Assembly (NCBI GenBank): GCA_030645365.1
Contig: JAUSMB010000006.1
Coordinates: 1 to 64,000 of the forward strand
Direction: 5' to 3'
Source: Rugosibacter sp.
Lineage (GTDB): Bacteria > Pseudomonadota > Gammaproteobacteria > Burkholderiales > Rhodocyclaceae
Length of the DNA stretch: 64,000 nt
Part shown: in pieces, positions 1 to 10,069 of the stretch
Numbering within the stretch: the first letter of the stretch is position 1
How the letters are laid out: each line of letters opens with the position of its first letter
The notes under the pieces: model-generated
The model's database searches: none
Told to the model about the DNA's origin: nothing
What the model saw: the letters and a program-made list of their open reading frames with translations, nothing else
Made by a program: the position numbers and the translations under genes

Positions 1-89
1 TGATAGCCACGGCTTGCAATTTTTGATTCGCGATCGTACTAAGCTTGATCGCGCCAGCCAGCATTTTCTGAGCCGATTTTTATAACGAG

Positions 90-105
90 TCGCCGTCTCG
101 TGAGC
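90..105 (-). repeat. partial copy of the dispersed AAAAGTCGGCGCT repeat
   Basis: 16-mer TCGCCGTCTCGTGAGC is identical to the reverse complement of 28462-28477; the AGTCGG end is diverged. Confidence 0.5.
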
Positions 106-279
106 CGCTACGGCGAGGAGACATGCCCGCGAAGCGCAATCTGACCGAAAAATGTGACCAAAGGAAATTGTGACAGAAGGAAATGCAAAGCCAAAGCTCA
201 TGCCTGCAAAGCCGAGAGTTTTTTGCTCGACCACCTTGCAGCGCGTTGCTTCATTCGCGCCTACTTTTAGCGTGCTCTT

Positions 280-801
280 TCAGGCTGCTTGAAGGGCGAC
301 AAGTGCCGCTTCGGGGGTGAGTATTTGAAACAGGTTGCGCAGACGATCCCGCCGTGCCAGCACCAGCAGCGCTTTGTCGCTGGTCACCAGCCAATCGGCT
401 GAACCATCCCGTGCTGCTTCGAGAAATTTTTGATCATCAGGATCTTGGCAATGCGGCAAACTCGATGTGCTGGTTACTCTGTTGACTTCAGGCAGCGCTG
501 ACACGCGTGTGACGCACTGGACATAGTGATTGTATGCCGCCTGTTGCGCGGCACACGTCAGGCCAAACTGCGGATAAGCCAGCACTCGCTCGAATTCAGC
601 CAGGCAAGTGTCGCTGCTGATAGCGCACCAGTGCCCGTTTTCAATACAGTCGCGCAGCAGGGCAAAGCGGCTATCGGCAAACACGTACAACGAGACCAAT
701 ACGTTGGTATCCAGCACTACTCGCAACCCCGTGCGAGTAGTGCTGGATATGGGCTGGTTTGCGCATGAGACAGCGGCTTGTCCGGATAAATCAAAAATCA
801 C
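280..801 (-). CDS. PIN-domain protein, putative toxin component of a TA system
   Basis: VVLDTNVLVSLYVFADSRFALL motif plus C-terminal DPDDQKFLEAA...LVTSDKALL typical of PIN nucleases; start uncertain. Confidence 0.8.
   Translation of the reverse strand: MIFDLSGQAAVSCANQPISSTTRTGLRVVLDTNVLVSLYVFADSRFALLRDCIENGHWCAISSDTCLAEFERVLAYPQFGLTCAAQQAAYNHYVQCVTRVSALPEVNRVTSTSSLPHCQDPDDQKFLEAARDGSADWLVTSDKALLVLARRDRLRNLFQILTPEAALVALQAA
708..749. repeat. perfect 18-bp inverted repeat, 6-nt loop
   Basis: TATCCAGCACTACTCGCA-ACCCCG-TGCGAGTAGTGCTGGATA. Confidence 0.95.
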
Positions 802-810
802 GCGAATGGA

Positions 811-2667
811 TTATTCTTTCTTTTGGACGTCGAGACGCAACTTGGCATAAGTGCCGGGCGCATCGTCCAGCACCTTGAGCTTGCCTTTGGCCGGGTCGCG
901 GGCAGGTACGCGTTCACTGTTCAATTGCGTAATCCAGGTTTGCCAGTCGGTCCACCATGAACCTTCATGGTTTTTGGCCATACTTAGCCAATCATCTGCA
1001 TTTTCTGGCAAGGTTTTTTTCTTGCGGCCGCGTTTTTCTCCGGGGTTTTCTTCATGCGTCCAGTAGCCGTACTTTCCGGCACTTGGTGGGTTGACGATGC
1101 CGGCAATATGTCCGGAGCCGCCGAGCACGAAACGTACCGGGCCACTGAATAAGGCTGTGCCCAGGTAGGTGCTTTTCCAGGGCGCGATATGGTCGTCAAT
1201 GGTGGAAATAAAATAACTGGGCGTGGTGACTTTTGCCAGGTCAATTGGCGTATCAAGTAGCGTGATACCCCCTGGTTCCCTGAGCAGGTTTTGCAGATAC
1301 ATGTGGCGTAGATATTCACTATGCATCTTTGCGGGCATGCGCGTGGAATCCGAATTCCAATAGAGAAGATCAAAGGGGAAGGGAGCTTTGCCCATCAGGT
1401 AGTTATTAACGACAAATGACCAGATTAAATCGTTAGAGCGCAGCATGTTAAAAGCGCTGGCCATTTCGCTGCCATCCAGATAGCCGCGCTCTTGCATTTT
1501 TTTCTCCAGCGTGGTGACTTGATTGTCGTCAATGAACACGCCTAGGTCGCCCGGCTGTGAAAAATCCAGCATAGTGACAAAAAAGGTGGCAGAAGCAATG
1601 CGCGGGTCATTTTTGGCGGCCATGTAGGCCATGGTGGAAGCCAGTAGTGTGCCGCCTAGGCAATACCCAATCAAGTTGATTTCTTTTTCGCCTGTTTGTT
1701 TGCATACGGCATCAATCGCAGCGAGCGAGCCTTCGGCAAGGTAATCGGCAAAGCTTTTTTGGGAAAGCCGCTCATCCGGATTGACCCAGGAAATCACAAA
1801 TACCGAATGTCCCTGATCGGTGGCCCATTTAATAAATGAATTGGCAGGGCGCAGATCCAGGATGTAATACTTGTTGATCCAGGGGGGGATGATCAGTAGC
1901 GGACGCTTGAATTGATCGTTGGTTGTTGGCGTGAACTGCAAGAGCTGAATCAGCTCGTTTTGAAAAACGACTTTACCCGGCGTGGCACCGACATTCTTGC
2001 CCAGCGTAAAGGCGTCCGGGTCGGCCATTTTTATGCGCAATTGACCATCACCTGCTTCGAGATCGCGCAGCAGATTGTTAAACCCGTTCAGCAGGTTCTG
2101 GCCATGGGTGTCCATGGTTTCTCGAACAACTGCAGGGTTGGTCATGGCGAAGTTGGAGGGCGAGAGGGCATCAACAAACTGGTGCGTGAAAAAGTTCACC
2201 TTCTGCTGTTCATTGGTATTCATTCCATCAACATCGCTGACCGCATCGTAAATGTGGCGAGCGGTGACCAGATAGCTTTGCTTGATGAAGTCAAATAAAA
2301 AGCTGTCTTCCCACTGGGCATCCTTGAAGCGGTTATCACCTTTTGGCGAAGGCGACAAAGGTGCTGTGTCAGTACCCATAGCGCGCAGCATTGCGTGCTG
2401 CCACAGGGAGAAATAATCCCAAGCCAGCTTCATTTGCGCTTGCGCCAGTTTGTGCGGGTTGGCGAGCACTTTGGAGAACATGTTCGTAAAGGCTTGCAAA
2501 ACACCTAAGTCGTCTGCTGGCGGGATGATGCCTTTTTGTATCTGGCGTTGCATATGCTCTGTAATCAGTTTGGTCGCTCGTAAAGCGACTTCCGCATAGG
2601 TTTTGGCAAGGCTCTGCGAGTCGGGCAGGTTGTTTTGTGGTGCTTGACTGGATTCTTGGTTCGGCAT
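811..2667 (-). CDS. phaC: class I poly(3-hydroxyalkanoate) polymerase
   Basis: 618 aa; lipase-box-like GYCLGG, PPWINKYYILDL, GSGHIAGIVNPP. Confidence 0.95.
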   Translation of the reverse strand: MPNQESSQAPQNNLPDSQSLAKTYAEVALRATKLITEHMQRQIQKGIIPPADDLGVLQAFTNMFSKVLANPHKLAQAQMKLAWDYFSLWQHAMLRAMGTDTAPLSPSPKGDNRFKDAQWEDSFLFDFIKQSYLVTARHIYDAVSDVDGMNTNEQQKVNFFTHQFVDALSPSNFAMTNPAVVRETMDTHGQNLLNGFNNLLRDLEAGDGQLRIKMADPDAFTLGKNVGATPGKVVFQNELIQLLQFTPTTNDQFKRPLLIIPPWINKYYILDLRPANSFIKWATDQGHSVFVISWVNPDERLSQKSFADYLAEGSLAAIDAVCKQTGEKEINLIGYCLGGTLLASTMAYMAAKNDPRIASATFFVTMLDFSQPGDLGVFIDDNQVTTLEKKMQERGYLDGSEMASAFNMLRSNDLIWSFVVNNYLMGKAPFPFDLLYWNSDSTRMPAKMHSEYLRHMYLQNLLREPGGITLLDTPIDLAKVTTPSYFISTIDDHIAPWKSTYLGTALFSGPVRFVLGGSGHIAGIVNPPSAGKYGYWTHEENPGEKRGRKKKTLPENADDWLSMAKNHEGSWWTDWQTWITQLNSERVPARDPAKGKLKVLDDAPGTYAKLRLDVQKKE

Positions 2668-2675
2668 GGTTTCTC

Positions 2676-3689
2676 CTAGCTGATAAAGCGAATGAACTCG
2701 GGGTTTTCCAGACGCTGCATTTTTCCTGCATGCACAAGATAGTTCAAATGAGCGATGGCTTCACCCATGGCAAACATGGTTTGATGCGGGTCGCTGAATT
2801 CGCGATCGAACAGAGCAGGAATTATTTCGGCGGCGTTAAGCGCTTTGCCTTGACAGGTTTTTAGCACAATCTCGCAACGTTCCGCATGATGTGCATGCAG
2901 CTGCGCGACACGGCCGTGCAGTCCGCGAAAAGGTCTGCCATGGGAAGGCAGCACCAGGGTGTCGGGTGGCAACTCAAGAAAGCGATCAATGGAATCAAGA
3001 AACAGCTTCAACGGGTTGCCGTAAGGGTTCGCCGGGTGTACTGAGATGTTGGTTGAAATGCGCGGCAGCAACATGTCGCCAGAAATCAGCACGTGCAGCT
3101 CATCGCAGTACAGGCTCATGTGTTCGGCCGCGTGACCATAGCCCACGATGGTACGCCAGTCATGTGGGCCAATGCGCAGAACATCATCGGGAAACAGTTG
3201 GCGGTAGCTGTTTGGTAACGAAGGCACGCCATTTTTGTATTGATTACCACGTTTCTCGAAAGCTGAGACCAGGGCTTGACTTAATCCATGGCGAATAAAA
3301 AAATTGATCAGATCCGTCGTTGAAAAGGGACTGATGCCAGCGTTAATTAATGTCGCAGTGAGGTAATCTCCCTGCGACATCCAGAGAGGCGCTCCTTTTT
3401 CTTGTTCTAGCCAGCGGGCCATGCCCACATGATCGGGATGTAGATGGGTAACGATGGCGCGGGTAAGTTTACGGTCTGCCAAAATGGTGTTCCACGCTTC
3501 ACGCACCTCAGGCGTCGCAATGCCGGTGTCGATGGTTGCATAGCCTGCTTCTTCAGCGAGCAACCATAAGTTGATATGGTTCAAGGCAAAAGGCAACGGC
3601 ATGCAAATCCATTCAATGCCCGGCATAATTGGCGTCGTGGACCCGGTGGCGGGCGAAGTGTCATGGGAATAAATCAGCGGTGCATTCAT
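2676..3689 (-). CDS. MBL-fold metallo-hydrolase
   Basis: THLHPDHVGMA metal-binding motif, HVLISGDMLLPR. Confidence 0.9.
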   Translation of the reverse strand: MNAPLIYSHDTSPATGSTTPIMPGIEWICMPLPFALNHINLWLLAEEAGYATIDTGIATPEVREAWNTILADRKLTRAIVTHLHPDHVGMARWLEQEKGAPLWMSQGDYLTATLINAGISPFSTTDLINFFIRHGLSQALVSAFEKRGNQYKNGVPSLPNSYRQLFPDDVLRIGPHDWRTIVGYGHAAEHMSLYCDELHVLISGDMLLPRISTNISVHPANPYGNPLKLFLDSIDRFLELPPDTLVLPSHGRPFRGLHGRVAQLHAHHAERCEIVLKTCQGKALNAAEIIPALFDREFSDPHQTMFAMGEAIAHLNYLVHAGKMQRLENPEFIRFIS

Positions 3690-3887
3690 GAAAAATTCTT
3701 TCTTCGGCTTGTTGCCCTGATATAGTGATTAAAATCAAAAAACGTCGATGAGGCTATCGAGTGGCCCTTGTTTTATTGGGAGATAAGCATGTGCGCCATG
3801 TTAGTGGATTTTTATTGCACGAGTTAACAAACGGCCGGGATTGGCAAACAAAGACCAATAAGAAGACAAATACAGGGAACCGCAACA

Positions 3888-5087
3888 ATGATAGGACTGG
3901 ATTTTAATCTCGGTGAAGATATTGACGCACTGCGTGATGCCGTGTGTCAGTTTGCCAAAAAAGAGATTGCGCCACGAGCCGCGCAGATAGATAGAGACAA
4001 TCTTTTCCCTGTGGATGTCTGGCGCAAGCTGGGCAATATGGGTTTGCTGGGTCTCAGCGTGGAAGAGGCTTATGGTGGCACGGCGATGGGATATCTGGCG
4101 CATATCGTGGCGATGGAGGAAATCTCCCGCGCTTCGGCATCGGTCGGGCTATCTTATGGCGCGCACTCGAATCTATGCGTGAATCAGCTGCGGCGTAATG
4201 GCACTGAAGCGCAGAAAAAAACCTTTCTGCCCCGCCTGATTTCTGGCGAACATGTAGGTGCTTTGGCAATGTCGGAGCCGAATGCCGGTTCTGACGTGGT
4301 TTCCATGACCTTGCGGGCAGACAAAAAAGGCGACCGCTATGTGCTCAATGGCTCGAAAATGTGGATCACCAATGGGGGCGACGCCGATGTGCTGATTGTT
4401 TATGCCAAAACAGATCCATCGGCTGGCGCTAAGGGCATGACCGCTTTCATTATCGAAAAAGGCTTTGTCGGATTTAGTGCCGGGCCGCATCTGGATAAGT
4501 TGGGCATGCGTGGTTCAAACACCTTCCCGTTGTTTTTTGACAATTGTGAAGTGCCTGCCGAGAATGTGCTGGGGCAAGTGGGCGAGGGCGTCAAAGTGTT
4601 GATGAGCGGGCTGGATTATGAGCGTGCGGTGCTCTCGGGTGGCCCCCTGGGCATCATGGCGGCATGCATGGATGTGGTGTTGCCTTACCTGCATGAGCGT
4701 AAACAGTTCAACCAGCCCATCGGCGAATTTCAGTTGATGCAGGGCAAGTTGGCTGATATGTACACTACCTGGCAAGCGACGCGCGCGTATGTGTATGCGG
4801 TAGGCCGCATGTGCGACAAAGCCGGCTATCCGGGTCATCCGGCAAGCGGTTCGCCGTCGCAGACAAGGGCGCTGCGCAAGGAGGCCGCTGGAGCCATTTT
4901 GTATGCCGCAGAAAAAGCTACCTGGATGGCCGGTGAAGCAATTCAGACGCTTGGTGGGAATGGCTATATCAACGACTATCCGGCGGGTCGCTTGTGGCGG
5001 GACGCCAAGCTCTATGAAATTGGCGCAGGCACATCGGAAATTCGTCGAGCCCTCATAGGCCGCGAGCTGTTTAATGAAACGCGGTGA
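3888..5087 (+). CDS. ivd: isovaleryl-CoA dehydrogenase
   Basis: acyl-CoA dehydrogenase signatures ([47 protein letters not shown]) and liu gene context. Confidence 0.92.
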   Translation: MIGLDFNLGEDIDALRDAVCQFAKKEIAPRAAQIDRDNLFPVDVWRKLGNMGLLGLSVEEAYGGTAMGYLAHIVAMEEISRASASVGLSYGAHSNLCVNQLRRNGTEAQKKTFLPRLISGEHVGALAMSEPNAGSDVVSMTLRADKKGDRYVLNGSKMWITNGGDADVLIVYAKTDPSAGAKGMTAFIIEKGFVGFSAGPHLDKLGMRGSNTFPLFFDNCEVPAENVLGQVGEGVKVLMSGLDYERAVLSGGPLGIMAACMDVVLPYLHERKQFNQPIGEFQLMQGKLADMYTTWQATRAYVYAVGRMCDKAGYPGHPASGSPSQTRALRKEAAGAILYAAEKATWMAGEAIQTLGGNGYINDYPAGRLWRDAKLYEIGAGTSEIRRALIGRELFNETR

Positions 5088-5096
5088 GCTAAAAAA

Positions 5097-5723
5097 ATGC
5101 TTTTAGGCGCTGATACGGCAAATAAATCCGCCATTGAATTCTGGTTTGATTTTTCATCGCCCTATTCTTATTTGGCGGCAGAAAAAATAGACGCACTGGC
5201 AGCCAGCCATCAGCGCATCGTGCATTGGCATCCGGTTTTGCTTGGCGCAATATTTCAGATAACCAACGCCGTGCCGTTAGTGAACATGCCAATCAAAGGC
5301 GACTATAGCGTGCGCGATTTTGCGCGGTCTGCGCGGTTTTTTGACCTGCCCTTCACCATGCCAGCTAAATTTCCACTGCCCACACAAGTAGCTGCCCGGG
5401 CGTATTACTGGCTGTGCGACCATGATATCGCCATGGCGCACGACTTTGCCCGGGCAATATTTCGTGCGCTGTTTGTGCATGACCGGGATATTTCTGCTTT
5501 GGCGGTGGTGTGTGATGTGGCAGCCTCTCTGGGTCTTGATGCCGATGCTTTGTCGCTTGCCGTGGCACAGCCTGAAGTCAAGGCGCGGCTGAAAAGTGAA
5601 ACCGATGCAGCGATTCTTAAGGGCATGTTTGGGGCGCCTTTTTTCATGGTGAATGATGAGCCATTCTGGGGCGTCGATCGGTTGCCACAACTTGAGAAGT
5701 GGCTTGCCACAGGGGGTTTTTAG
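5097..5723 (+). CDS. 2-hydroxychromene-2-carboxylate isomerase / DsbA-family protein
   Basis: [20 protein letters not shown]-terminal [21 protein letters not shown]. Confidence 0.9.
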   Translation: MLLGADTANKSAIEFWFDFSSPYSYLAAEKIDALAASHQRIVHWHPVLLGAIFQITNAVPLVNMPIKGDYSVRDFARSARFFDLPFTMPAKFPLPTQVAARAYYWLCDHDIAMAHDFARAIFRALFVHDRDISALAVVCDVAASLGLDADALSLAVAQPEVKARLKSETDAAILKGMFGAPFFMVNDEPFWGVDRLPQLEKWLATGGF

Positions 5724-7354
5724 TGTCTGTTATTCAATCAGCTGTACATACTCGCAGTGATGAATTCAAGGCGAATGTCTCCGCCATGCGCGCTTTGACC
5801 GATGACCTGCACGAAAAGTCGGCGCTGGTGATACGGGGCGGTTCTGAACAAGCCCGCGTCAAACATCTTGCACGTGGCAAGCTCTTGCCGCGAGAGCGTA
5901 TTGACGCACTGCTTGATCCGGGATCAGCGTTTCTTGAATTTTCCACTCTCGCGGCGTATGGCATGTACGGTGAAAATCAAGGGAATGCCAGTTTGAACAA
6001 CGTGCCGTCTGCTGGAGTAATCACCGGTATTGGCCGCGTGCGTGGCGTAGAGTGCATGATCGTGGCGAATGATGCTACCGTCAAAGGCGGAACCTACTAT
6101 CCGCTGACGGTAAAGAAACATTTGCGGGCGCAAGAAATTGCCCAGCAAAATCGGTTGCCCTGTATTTATCTGGTCGATTCAGGCGGTGCTTTTTTGCCTG
6201 CTCAAGATGATGTGTTTCCGGATCGTGATCACTTCGGTCGCATTTTTTTCAATCAGGCCACCATGAGTGCAGCGGGTATTCCACAAATCGCCGTGGTCAT
6301 GGGTTCGTGCACGGCCGGTGGCGCGTATGTGCCGGCGATGAGTGATGAAAGCATCATTGTTAAAAATCAGGGCACGATTTTTCTGGGCGGCCCGCCACTG
6401 GTGAAAGCCGCCACGGGCGAGGTCGTGAGTATTGAGGATTTGGGTGGCGGAGATGTCCATACGCGCGTCTCTGGCGTGTGTGATCATCTGGCAGACAGTG
6501 ATCACCATGCGCTGTCGATTGCGCGCGGAATCGTGGGTAATCTGAATTGGCAAAAACCGGTGACGCTTGATTTGGCAACACCGGAAGAACCACTGTACGA
6601 CCCGGCTGAATTGCTCGGGGTGATTCCGGCGGACACCAAAAAACCATATGACGTACGTGAAGTCATTGCCCGGCTGGTGGATGGCTCACGCTTTGATGAA
6701 TTCAAAGCACGCTATGGCACAACGCTCGTCACGGGCTTTGCCCGCTTGCACGGTTACCCGATTGGCATTGTGGCCAATAACGGCATTTTGTTTTCGGAGT
6801 CGGCGCTGAAGGGTGCGCATTTCATCGAGCTGTGTGCTCAACGGGGTATTCCGATAGTATTTTTGCAGAACATCACCGGATTTATGGTTGGACGAAAATA
6901 TGAAAACGGCGGCATTGCCAAAGATGGCGCAAAATTGGTCATGGCCGTGTCTAATGCGCAGGTGCCAAAATTTACTATGATTATTGGTGGCTCATTTGGC
7001 GCGGGTAATTACGGTATGTGTGGCCGCGCTTTTTCTCCCCGCATGCTGTGGATGTGGCCCAATGCGCGCATTAGCGTGATGGGTGGCGAGCAGGCGGCGT
7101 CCGTCTTGGCGACGATCAAGCGCGATGGGTTCGATGCCGCAGGAAAATCCTGGAGTGTGGCAGAAGAAATGGCTTTCAAAGAGCCGATTCGGGCGCAATA
7201 TGAAGCTCAAGGACATCCGTATTACGCCACTGCGCGCTTGTGGGACGATGGTGTGATTGACCCAACGCAATCCCGGCAGGTTTTGGCGTTGGGTCTGTCT
7301 GCTGCGCTTAACGCGCCAATTCAGCCCACGCAATTTGGTATTTTTCGGATGTAG
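5723..7354 (+). CDS. methylcrotonoyl-CoA carboxylase, carboxyltransferase (beta) subunit
   Basis: carboxyltransferase family; GTG start preceded by AGGGGG chosen over the upstream ATG at 5699. Confidence 0.92.
   Translation: MSVIQSAVHTRSDEFKANVSAMRALTDDLHEKSALVIRGGSEQARVKHLARGKLLPRERIDALLDPGSAFLEFSTLAAYGMYGENQGNASLNNVPSAGVITGIGRVRGVECMIVANDATVKGGTYYPLTVKKHLRAQEIAQQNRLPCIYLVDSGGAFLPAQDDVFPDRDHFGRIFFNQATMSAAGIPQIAVVMGSCTAGGAYVPAMSDESIIVKNQGTIFLGGPPLVKAATGEVVSIEDLGGGDVHTRVSGVCDHLADSDHHALSIARGIVGNLNWQKPVTLDLATPEEPLYDPAELLGVIPADTKKPYDVREVIARLVDGSRFDEFKARYGTTLVTGFARLHGYPIGIVANNGILFSESALKGAHFIELCAQRGIPIVFLQNITGFMVGRKYENGGIAKDGAKLVMAVSNAQVPKFTMIIGGSFGAGNYGMCGRAFSPRMLWMWPNARISVMGGEQAASVLATIKRDGFDAAGKSWSVAEEMAFKEPIRAQYEAQGHPYYATARLWDDGVIDPTQSRQVLALGLSAALNAPIQPTQFGIFRM
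5814..5836 (+). repeat. dispersed repeat copy inside MCC beta gene
   Basis: AAAAGTCGGCGCTGGTGATACGG; encodes KSALVIR with no apparent indel. Confidence 0.75.
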
Positions 7355-7424
7355 CCTGCGGGTATAAACAGTCAATTAGCAACGAGCCAACCTATGAGTC
7401 TAAAACGACGCGGAATATAAAACG

Positions 7425-8228
7425 ATGCAGCAAATTATTCTGACAGAAATAGATGCTGGTGTTGGCATCATTACGCTGAACTGCCCGGAGCGGCATAACG
7501 CGTTTGACGATGTTTTGATTAGCGGGCTAACGCAGGCCATAGAAATGATGGCGCAGGATGTGGCCGTACGTGTCATCGTGCTGTCTAGCAGCGGGAAAAG
7601 TTTTTGCGCGGGGGCGGATCTGAACTGGATGCGACGTGCGGCCAATTACTCGGATGCGGAAAATTTACGTGATGCCCGCGCACTGGCCGAGATGCTGCGT
7701 TGTTTGGCGCAATGTCCCAAACCGACGATTGCCCGCGTGCAAGGCCCGGCCTATGCGGGTGGTGTAGGGCTGGTAGCGTGTTGCGATATTGTGGTTGCGG
7801 TTTTTGATGCGCAATTTTCTTTGCCGGAGGTGCGCATTGGCATTGTGCCGGCCACTATTAGCCCGTATGTTATTAGCGCGATCGGCGAGCGTCATGCGCG
7901 CCGCTACATGCTCACAGCCGAGCGCTTTTCAGCAGCGGTAGCTTATCGCATGGGTCTGGTGCATGAACTGGTAGCAGATGCGGCTGCATTGGATAGAGCT
8001 GTCGGGGAAATTGTCGAGGATTTGTTGAAGAACGCGCCTGATGCATTGGCTGAATGTAAATCATTGATCGCTGCAGTTGCGGCCAAGCCCATTACGCCAG
8101 ATCTCATTGAAGACACAGCGCAGCGTATCATGCGGCTGCGTGCCAGCGCTGAAGGTCGTGAGGGCATTCAGGCCTTCTTGGAAAAACGCACTCCTGACTG
8201 GGCTGCCATTGGTGCGCCTTACTTATGA
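7425..8228 (+). CDS. enoyl-CoA hydratase/isomerase family (probable methylglutaconyl-CoA hydratase)
   Basis: crotonase fold: SSGKSFCAGADLNWM, VQGPAYAGGVGLVACCDI; liu context. Confidence 0.9.
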   Translation: MQQIILTEIDAGVGIITLNCPERHNAFDDVLISGLTQAIEMMAQDVAVRVIVLSSSGKSFCAGADLNWMRRAANYSDAENLRDARALAEMLRCLAQCPKPTIARVQGPAYAGGVGLVACCDIVVAVFDAQFSLPEVRIGIVPATISPYVISAIGERHARRYMLTAERFSAAVAYRMGLVHELVADAAALDRAVGEIVEDLLKNAPDALAECKSLIAAVAAKPITPDLIEDTAQRIMRLRASAEGREGIQAFLEKRTPDWAAIGAPYL

Positions 8229-8323
8229 GGTTAAAAAGCTGGTTACTTGCACAAAATATCATGACGCTATCGATACAATTGCAATGCGCAACGATACTTC
8301 ATCGAGGACAAAATTGCATTCTG

Positions 8324-9613
8324 ATGATTGATAAAATAAAACACTTGCCGACTTTCTTCTTGTTGCACACATTGATTCTGGTGTCGTTGATTTTCTCTTT
8401 ACCCGTTTTGGCCGCAGCTGAAATGGCAGAGGACACACAAGCTCGGACATTGGCAGAGGAACTGTCATTTCGGGGCTTTGGTACGCTGGGCATTGCCCGA
8501 TCTTCTTCTAATCAGGCGGATTTTGTCAGGGACTTATCTCAACCCAAAGGACTAAGCGACGGAAGCTGGTCGGCACGGATAGATAGTATTCTGGGTGGGC
8601 AAATCAATTGGCAGATGACCAAAGAGCTAGAGCTTGTTGGCCAGGCGGTTAGTCGATTCAGATACAACGAAAGCCGCTCACCCGAAATCATGTGGGCATT
8701 TGCGCGCTGGGATATGACCCCCGATATCGCTGTGCGTGCTGGCCGCATAGGCGCGGATTTCATGATGCTGGCTGATTCTCGACTGGTTGGTTACTCCTAT
8801 CTGACGGCACGCCCGTCCAGTGATTTTTTTGGCCCGTTGTTTTTCCATCATTTTGATGGCGCCGATATGAGTATTAGTAAACCTGTCGGAGAGGGAGTGC
8901 TTCGCGCTAAGGTGTTTATCGGGGCGACACATGAAAAAACTGCCGATATACAAAGCGTCTGGAATACCAGTGGCTCGCAGGTTGGCGGAGTGGTTCTGGA
9001 CTACTGGCAGGGGCCACTGCAGTTGCGGGCGAATGTCGCGCAAATCAAATTTTCGAATGATTTGGATGTGAGTCCTTTGCCTGATTTTCTCAAAGCGGCA
9101 GGCACATTTCTGAATAGGCCCAGCGCTTTTTCTGCGGCGCAATCTTTGGCAACCAAAGATACGACAAGCCGGTTTTATTCGCTGGGCGTGGTCTATGAAG
9201 CCAATGACTTCCAGGCGCAAGCGATGGCAAATTGTATTCGGCATGAGGCTGGCTTGCTGCAAAACTCTTGTGCCGGATATGCTCTCGCTGGGTATCGTCG
9301 TGGAGCAATAACGCCGTATGCAGGTATTTCGGCATGGAAAAGTTCGCGAAGGAACCAAACTGCCGGCTTGCCTAATATCCCTCCCTTTGCAGATTTGAAT
9401 GCTATTTATTCTTCAGTGATGGAGGCAACCCGATCTGATCAGAGAACTTACACTCTGGGAGTGCGTTGGGATGTAAAGCCGAACGTGGCCTTTAAGCTGC
9501 AATGGGATGCCATACGAGGAGACAGCCTGTCAGTATTCCCTGTGCGGGATGAACAACCTGGGTGGAATGGCAGGACTAATGTCATTTCAATCACGTCCGA
9601 TTTCGTGTTCTGA
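8324..9613 (+). CDS. porin-like outer membrane protein, hypothetical
   Basis: signal peptide MIDKIKHLPTFFLLHTLILVSLIFSLPVLAAA, beta-rich body, C-terminal aromatic ITSDFVF; internal ATG at 8324 chosen. Confidence 0.7.
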   Translation: MIDKIKHLPTFFLLHTLILVSLIFSLPVLAAAEMAEDTQARTLAEELSFRGFGTLGIARSSSNQADFVRDLSQPKGLSDGSWSARIDSILGGQINWQMTKELELVGQAVSRFRYNESRSPEIMWAFARWDMTPDIAVRAGRIGADFMMLADSRLVGYSYLTARPSSDFFGPLFFHHFDGADMSISKPVGEGVLRAKVFIGATHEKTADIQSVWNTSGSQVGGVVLDYWQGPLQLRANVAQIKFSNDLDVSPLPDFLKAAGTFLNRPSAFSAAQSLATKDTTSRFYSLGVVYEANDFQAQAMANCIRHEAGLLQNSCAGYALAGYRRGAITPYAGISAWKSSRRNQTAGLPNIPPFADLNAIYSSVMEATRSDQRTYTLGVRWDVKPNVAFKLQWDAIRGDSLSVFPVRDEQPGWNGRTNVISITSDFVF

Positions 9614-9617
9614 TGCC

Positions 9618-10052
9618 ATGAAGCTGAATTTCATCGCTTATTGGTTCATTGTTTTTTTGTCCGTGATAGCACCTTGCCATGCCAGGGCAGATCTTGTCGT
9701 GGTGACTGGTCCAAAAACAGGTGTTCCCACGTTGAGCAAGGAAGAAGTGGTCAATATCTATCTTGGGCGCTATCGTCGATTGTCTAACGGGTTACCAGCA
9801 GAACCCTTGGATATGGGAGAGGCGTCTGAAACCAAAAAAGAGTTTTACTGGAGGCTGGTAGAAAAGACGCCTGCAGAGATCAATGCATACTGGGCGCGGC
9901 TGGTTTTTTCTGGACAGACACGGCCGCCGGCCACTGTAAAATCGAATGATGAAGTCGCTGCACGTCTAATGAGTCGCCCTGGGGTGCTGGCCTATATTGA
10001 ACGAGACAAGCTGGATAAGCGATTCGTTATTCTCTACGAATTTGAGAGATGA
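9618..10052 (+). CDS. periplasmic phosphate-ABC-type substrate-binding-like protein
   Basis: signal peptide then LVVVTGPKTGVPTLSKEEVVNIYLGR, PstS-like short domain. Confidence 0.7.
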   Translation: MKLNFIAYWFIVFLSVIAPCHARADLVVVTGPKTGVPTLSKEEVVNIYLGRYRRLSNGLPAEPLDMGEASETKKEFYWRLVEKTPAEINAYWARLVFSGQTRPPATVKSNDEVAARLMSRPGVLAYIERDKLDKRFVILYEFER

Positions 10053-10069
10053 TTACATTTTGATCCGTT

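Noticed and set aside
4826-4875. Possible short insertion ([15 protein letters not shown]) in isovaleryl-CoA dehydrogenase
   Set aside because: Lies in a variable loop and its DNA does not match the dispersed repeat; not distinguishable from normal family variation without alignment
8678-9358. 226-aa ORF antisense to the porin-like gene
   Set aside because: No domain signal; the plus-strand gene has signal peptide and coherent context
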